This document shows positions 61,152 through 64,000 of a stretch of DNA of 64,000 nt, one piece after another. Under the pieces are notes generated by a model. The model worked only from the letters and a program-made list of their open reading frames with translations, ran no database searches and was not told the DNA's origin. Position 1 is the stretch's first letter. The number at the start of each line of letters is the position of its first letter. Source of the stretch: Mycolicibacterium confluentis (lineage in GTDB: Bacteria; Actinomycetota; Actinomycetes; Mycobacteriales; Mycobacteriaceae); NCBI RefSeq assembly GCF_010729895.1, contig NZ_AP022612.1, positions 5,084,001 to 5,148,000 of the forward strand, given 5' to 3'. The translations under genes and the position numbers were made by a program.

Positions 61152-62888
61152 TCAGGCGTCGAGGCGGGCGAACCGGCGGCCTCGGTACTGCTCAACGCAC
61201 GCCGAGCGGCGCACCTTGCCGCTGGTGGTGATCGGAATCGAACCAGGCGGAACGAGAACGAGATCCGCGATGGCCAGACCGTGCGAGTTGGAGATCGCCG
61301 ACGTGACTTCCCGCTTCACTACGGCGAGCTTCTCAGCGGCCTCCTGCGACTCCCCCCGATCCCTGACTTCCGCGATCACCACCAGCTTCTCGGTCTGACT
61401 GTCCGGGACGGCGATCGCCACGCACCGCCCATGCGTGACCTCTTGGATGGTTGCCTCCAGGTCGTCGGGCGAATGGTTACGCCCGTACACGATCAGCAGG
61501 TCCTTGATACGTGCGACGACGAACAGCTCACCGCCGAAGACGAAACCCGAATCACCTGTGCGCAACCAGGTTCCGTCGGGAGTGTCCGGAGACGACCCGA
61601 CGATCTCGGAACCGAATGTGGCTGCAGTCTCGTCCGGCTTCTGCCAGTAGCCCTGTGCGACGTTGTCACCGTGCACCCAGATCTCGCCGACCACCCCCTC
61701 AGGGCACTCGTGGCGGGTCTCAGGATCGACAATGCGGACGGTCGGCGACTGCGGCATCCCGTAGCTGACCAGCGGTGTGCCACTGCGGCCTTCGGCGCGC
61801 TCCGCCGTTCCGGCACTGAGCTTGTCGGCGTCGAACCGCACGATGACCGGCGGTTCGACAGCGGCGCGGGTCGCCACATAGACAGCAGCCTCTGCAAGGC
61901 CGTAGGACGGCCGGATCGCAGTGTCGGGCAGGTTGAACTGCGCGAAGTGCTGCGTGAAGCGCTGCAGTGCAGCCGGATTCACCCGTTCGCTGCCGGTCGC
62001 GATGGTCTGCACGTCGGACAGATCCAGCCCCGCCATGTCCTCCGCCGACGTTTTACGCACTGCCAGTTCGAACGCGAAATTCGGTGCTGCCGTGTATGTT
62101 CGGCTGTTGCTCGCGGCCAGCTGCATCCACCGTGCGGGACGCTGCAGGAAAGCCATCGGACTCGTGAGCACTGCGGGAACTCCGAGCAGAACGGGCGCAC
62201 AGATTCCCAGGTATAGACCCATGTCGTGGTAGAAGGGCAGCCAGGACACAATCGTGGTGCCCGGCGGCGGAATTCGGCCGTGTACGGAGAAGAAGTCGAA
62301 TGCCCACTGCTGGTAGTTCGTCATGATGTTCTTGTGCGACATGACAACCCCGGCGGGCGTACGCGTCGATCCCGACGTGTACTGCAGGTACGCGATCTCC
62401 GGGACGTCGTCCTCCGACGGACCGGGCCCGGGTTGGGCCTCCAGGTCCACCTTGTCGATCTCGACGACTGAGGGCGCGGGTCCGTCGGCGCCGGCTTTCA
62501 CATAGTCGCCGATCAGACCGACGACGGACGACGTTGTGAGGACGACCGACGGGGCTGCGTCGGCCATCACCGAACTGACGCGCTCGTCACTGACACCGCC
62601 TTGGGGGACCGCGAGCGGCACTGCGACAATTCCCGCGTGCAGCGATGCGAGGAACGCGACGATGTACTCAAACCCCTGCGGCGCCAGGATCACCGCCCGG
62701 TCGCCCACCGACACGAGTCTCCCGAGTTCGTTGGCCAGGTTGCGCACGCGCCGATACAGCTGCGCCCAGGTGAGCGTCTCGACGGCGCCGTTCCAGTCCT
62801 TGTCGTAGTCGACGAACGTGTACGCGGTGTCATTGGGCTGCATACTCGCCCGCTCGCGCAGCACTGTCGGAACCGACGTCTCAGTCAC
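61152..62888 (-). CDS. Fatty acyl-AMP ligase (FAAL, FadD type)
   Basis: A 578-residue adenylating enzyme. Motifs are [17 protein letters not shown] (P-loop), [15 protein letters not shown], typical of FAALs, [23 protein letters not shown] and the catalytic lysine in ITTSGKVRR. The insertion after the [17 protein letters not shown] region that blocks CoA use in FAALs seems present. FAALs load fatty acids on polyketide or peptide synthases for cell-wall lipids, but no PKS is adjacent. Confidence 0.9.
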   Translation of the reverse strand: MTETSVPTVLRERASMQPNDTAYTFVDYDKDWNGAVETLTWAQLYRRVRNLANELGRLVSVGDRAVILAPQGFEYIVAFLASLHAGIVAVPLAVPQGGVSDERVSSVMADAAPSVVLTTSSVVGLIGDYVKAGADGPAPSVVEIDKVDLEAQPGPGPSEDDVPEIAYLQYTSGSTRTPAGVVMSHKNIMTNYQQWAFDFFSVHGRIPPPGTTIVSWLPFYHDMGLYLGICAPVLLGVPAVLTSPMAFLQRPARWMQLAASNSRTYTAAPNFAFELAVRKTSAEDMAGLDLSDVQTIATGSERVNPAALQRFTQHFAQFNLPDTAIRPSYGLAEAAVYVATRAAVEPPVIVRFDADKLSAGTAERAEGRSGTPLVSYGMPQSPTVRIVDPETRHECPEGVVGEIWVHGDNVAQGYWQKPDETAATFGSEIVGSSPDTPDGTWLRTGDSGFVFGGELFVVARIKDLLIVYGRNHSPDDLEATIQEVTHGRCVAIAVPDSQTEKLVVIAEVRDRGESQEAAEKLAVVKREVTSAISNSHGLAIADLVLVPPGSIPITTSGKVRRSACVEQYRGRRFARLDA

Positions 62889-62973
62889 GCATTTCAAAGT
62901 ACCGCCGCGAACGTCATCGCAAAGCGAAATGACGTTTGCTAGCTAAACAAACGACTTTGAGGCGGACCTGACG

Positions 62974-64000
62974 TCACTGGACCGTGCGGGCCAACCGGTC
63001 GGCGATCAGACTGGCGAACCTGGCCGGATCCTCCGGCACATCACCCTCCGCGAGAAGGGCCGTGCCGTAAATCAATTCTGCGGTCTCGTCCAGCGCTGAG
63101 TCGTCATCTGCCCGCTGGGCGTAGGCCTGCTGTAGGCCCGTGATGAGCGGGTGCTTCGGATTGAGTTCGAGGATGCGTTTCCCGACCGGGACCACCTGCC
63201 CCGACGCCCGGTACATGCGCGCGAGCGCAGGCGTGATGCCGAAGTTGTCGGTGATCAGGCAGGCCGGCGACTCGGTCAGTCGCGTGGACAGTCGCACATC
63301 TTTGACGTGCTCGGTCAGAGTCTCCTTCAGCCAGGTCAGGAGGTCGGCGAAGTCCTTCTGCTGCTCCTCGCGCTCAGCCTCGTGCTCGGCCTTCTCCGCC
63401 TCGGTGTCGAGGTCCACTTCGCCCTTGGCGACCGATTGCAGCGGTTTCCCGTCGAACTCGGTCACCGACCCGGTCCAGACCTCGTCGACCGGGTCGGTCA
63501 GCAGCAGGACCTCGTAGCCCTTTGCCTTGAACGCCTCCAGATGCGGCGACTTGAGAAGCTGCTCGCGCGACTGCCCGGTGGCGTAGAAGATCTGCGTCTG
63601 GCCCTCCGGCATGCGTTGGACGTAGTCGGCCAGAGTGGTGAGCTCGTCCTCGCCGCGGGTGGAGGCGAACGACGCGATGCGCAGCAGGGTGTCCTGGTTG
63701 TCGACGTCCGACATCAGCCCCTCTTTGAGGGCCGCGCCGAACTGAGTCCACAGCGTGCGGTAGTCCTGAGGCCGCTCCGACTGCAGGGTCTTGATCGTCG
63801 ACAGCACCTTCTTGGTCAGGCGGCGGCGGATCGCGGTGAGCTGCCGGTTCTGCTGCAGAATTTCCCGGGAGACGTTGAGCGACACGTCCTCTGCGTCGAC
63901 CACACCCTTGACGAAGCGCAGATACCTGGGGATGAGTTGGTCGCAGTCATCAGTGACGAAGACCCGCTTGACGTAGAGGTGCACCCCGGTACCGGCGTCC
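62974..64000 (-). CDS. htpG: Chaperone HtpG (Hsp90), N-terminus cut by window edge
   Basis: At least 342 residues of the C-terminal part of HtpG: the middle domain with GVHLYVKRVFVTDD and the catalytic-loop NVSREILQQN, then the dimerisation domain to the stop at 62974. The frame is open to the window edge, so the ATPase domain lies outside. Strong match to the bacterial Hsp90 sequence pattern. Confidence 0.95.
   Translation of the reverse strand, partial: DAGTGVHLYVKRVFVTDDCDQLIPRYLRFVKGVVDAEDVSLNVSREILQQNRQLTAIRRRLTKKVLSTIKTLQSERPQDYRTLWTQFGAALKEGLMSDVDNQDTLLRIASFASTRGEDELTTLADYVQRMPEGQTQIFYATGQSREQLLKSPHLEAFKAKGYEVLLLTDPVDEVWTGSVTEFDGKPLQSVAKGEVDLDTEAEKAEHEAEREEQQKDFADLLTWLKETLTEHVKDVRLSTRLTESPACLITDNFGITPALARMYRASGQVVPVGKRILELNPKHPLITGLQQAYAQRADDDSALDETAELIYGTALLAEGDVPEDPARFASLIADRLARTVQ

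Noticed and set aside
1..64000. CRISPR arrays, tRNA or rRNA genes, insertion sequences, phage or attachment sites
   Set aside because: None recognised by eye on either strand; short or degenerate cases cannot be excluded without a covariance or repeat search.

Overview
The window is chromosomal DNA from a high-GC mycobacterium, most likely an environmental rapid grower (Mycolicibacterium type). The evidence is a complete mce transporter operon, paired acyl-CoA dehydrogenases, a fatty acyl-AMP ligase, a cutinase, a DUF4185 secreted protein and a mycofactocin-type SDR. I saw no rRNA, tRNA, CRISPR array, transposase or integrase. Genes are dense and mostly in short-overlap operons (ATGA, GTGA or TGATG junctions). 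LAYOUT: 1-198 is the 3' end of a secreted protein gene. 188-13059 (minus) reads, in transcription order, acyl-CoA dehydrogenase, amidohydrolase, small coiled-coil protein, yrbEA, yrbEB, mceA to mceF, a Mce-associated membrane protein and a secreted RsiV-like protein; a second acyl-CoA dehydrogenase diverges at 13177. 14414-15406 is a small membrane protein and a divergent TetR around a palindromic operator. 15462-31528 is the most interesting part, a catabolic regulon. It holds an AMP-ligase; an NTF2-like protein plus epimerase; a seven-gene operon (TPP enzyme alpha and beta, a stand-alone lipoyl domain, Rieske oxygenase, ferredoxin, FAD oxidoreductase, TetR); an SDR plus VOC pair; and a sulfotransferase, MBL sulfatase-like protein, SDR, second Rieske oxygenase and small protein operon. 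Five copies of a 20-bp inverted repeat (consensus AATCAATCANNNGATTGATT) lie in the upstream regions of these units. I infer that the TetR encoded at the end of the seven-gene operon binds them. The substrate is unknown; the enzyme set fits stepwise oxidation of a lipid, terpenoid or aromatic acid. 31660-35751 holds a TIM-barrel isomerase with a mycofactocin-type SDR, diverging from a P450 followed by a methyltransferase; the intergenic region carries two copies of another operator motif. 35774-37213 has a DUF5313-like protein, an OhrR-like MarR and a Rid-family protein. 37513-39922 is an operon of two related multi-pass membrane proteins plus cytochrome oxidase subunit III- and IV-like proteins, with no subunit I or II. 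39965-42036 has a two-domain thioesterase-like protein and a secreted alpha/beta hydrolase. 42038-46815 (minus) is an operon for APC permease, two SDRs, a ureohydrolase (agmatinase family) and a polysaccharide-deacetylase-like hydrolase, with a divergent PucR regulator: probably import and breakdown of a guanidino or other amine compound. 48375-57072 has a cutinase, a complete biotin ECF transporter (BioY, ATPase, EcfT), a DUF4185 protein, a sulfonate-type binding lipoprotein, an MHS-type MFS transporter and RF3. Three copies of a palindromic element of about 50 bp are dispersed between 51071 and 54055. 57144-64000 has a zinc alcohol dehydrogenase, a hot-dog thioesterase, a TetR with a divergent drug-type MFS exporter and tandem operators, an orphan fatty acyl-AMP ligase and the 3' part of htpG, cut by the window edge.
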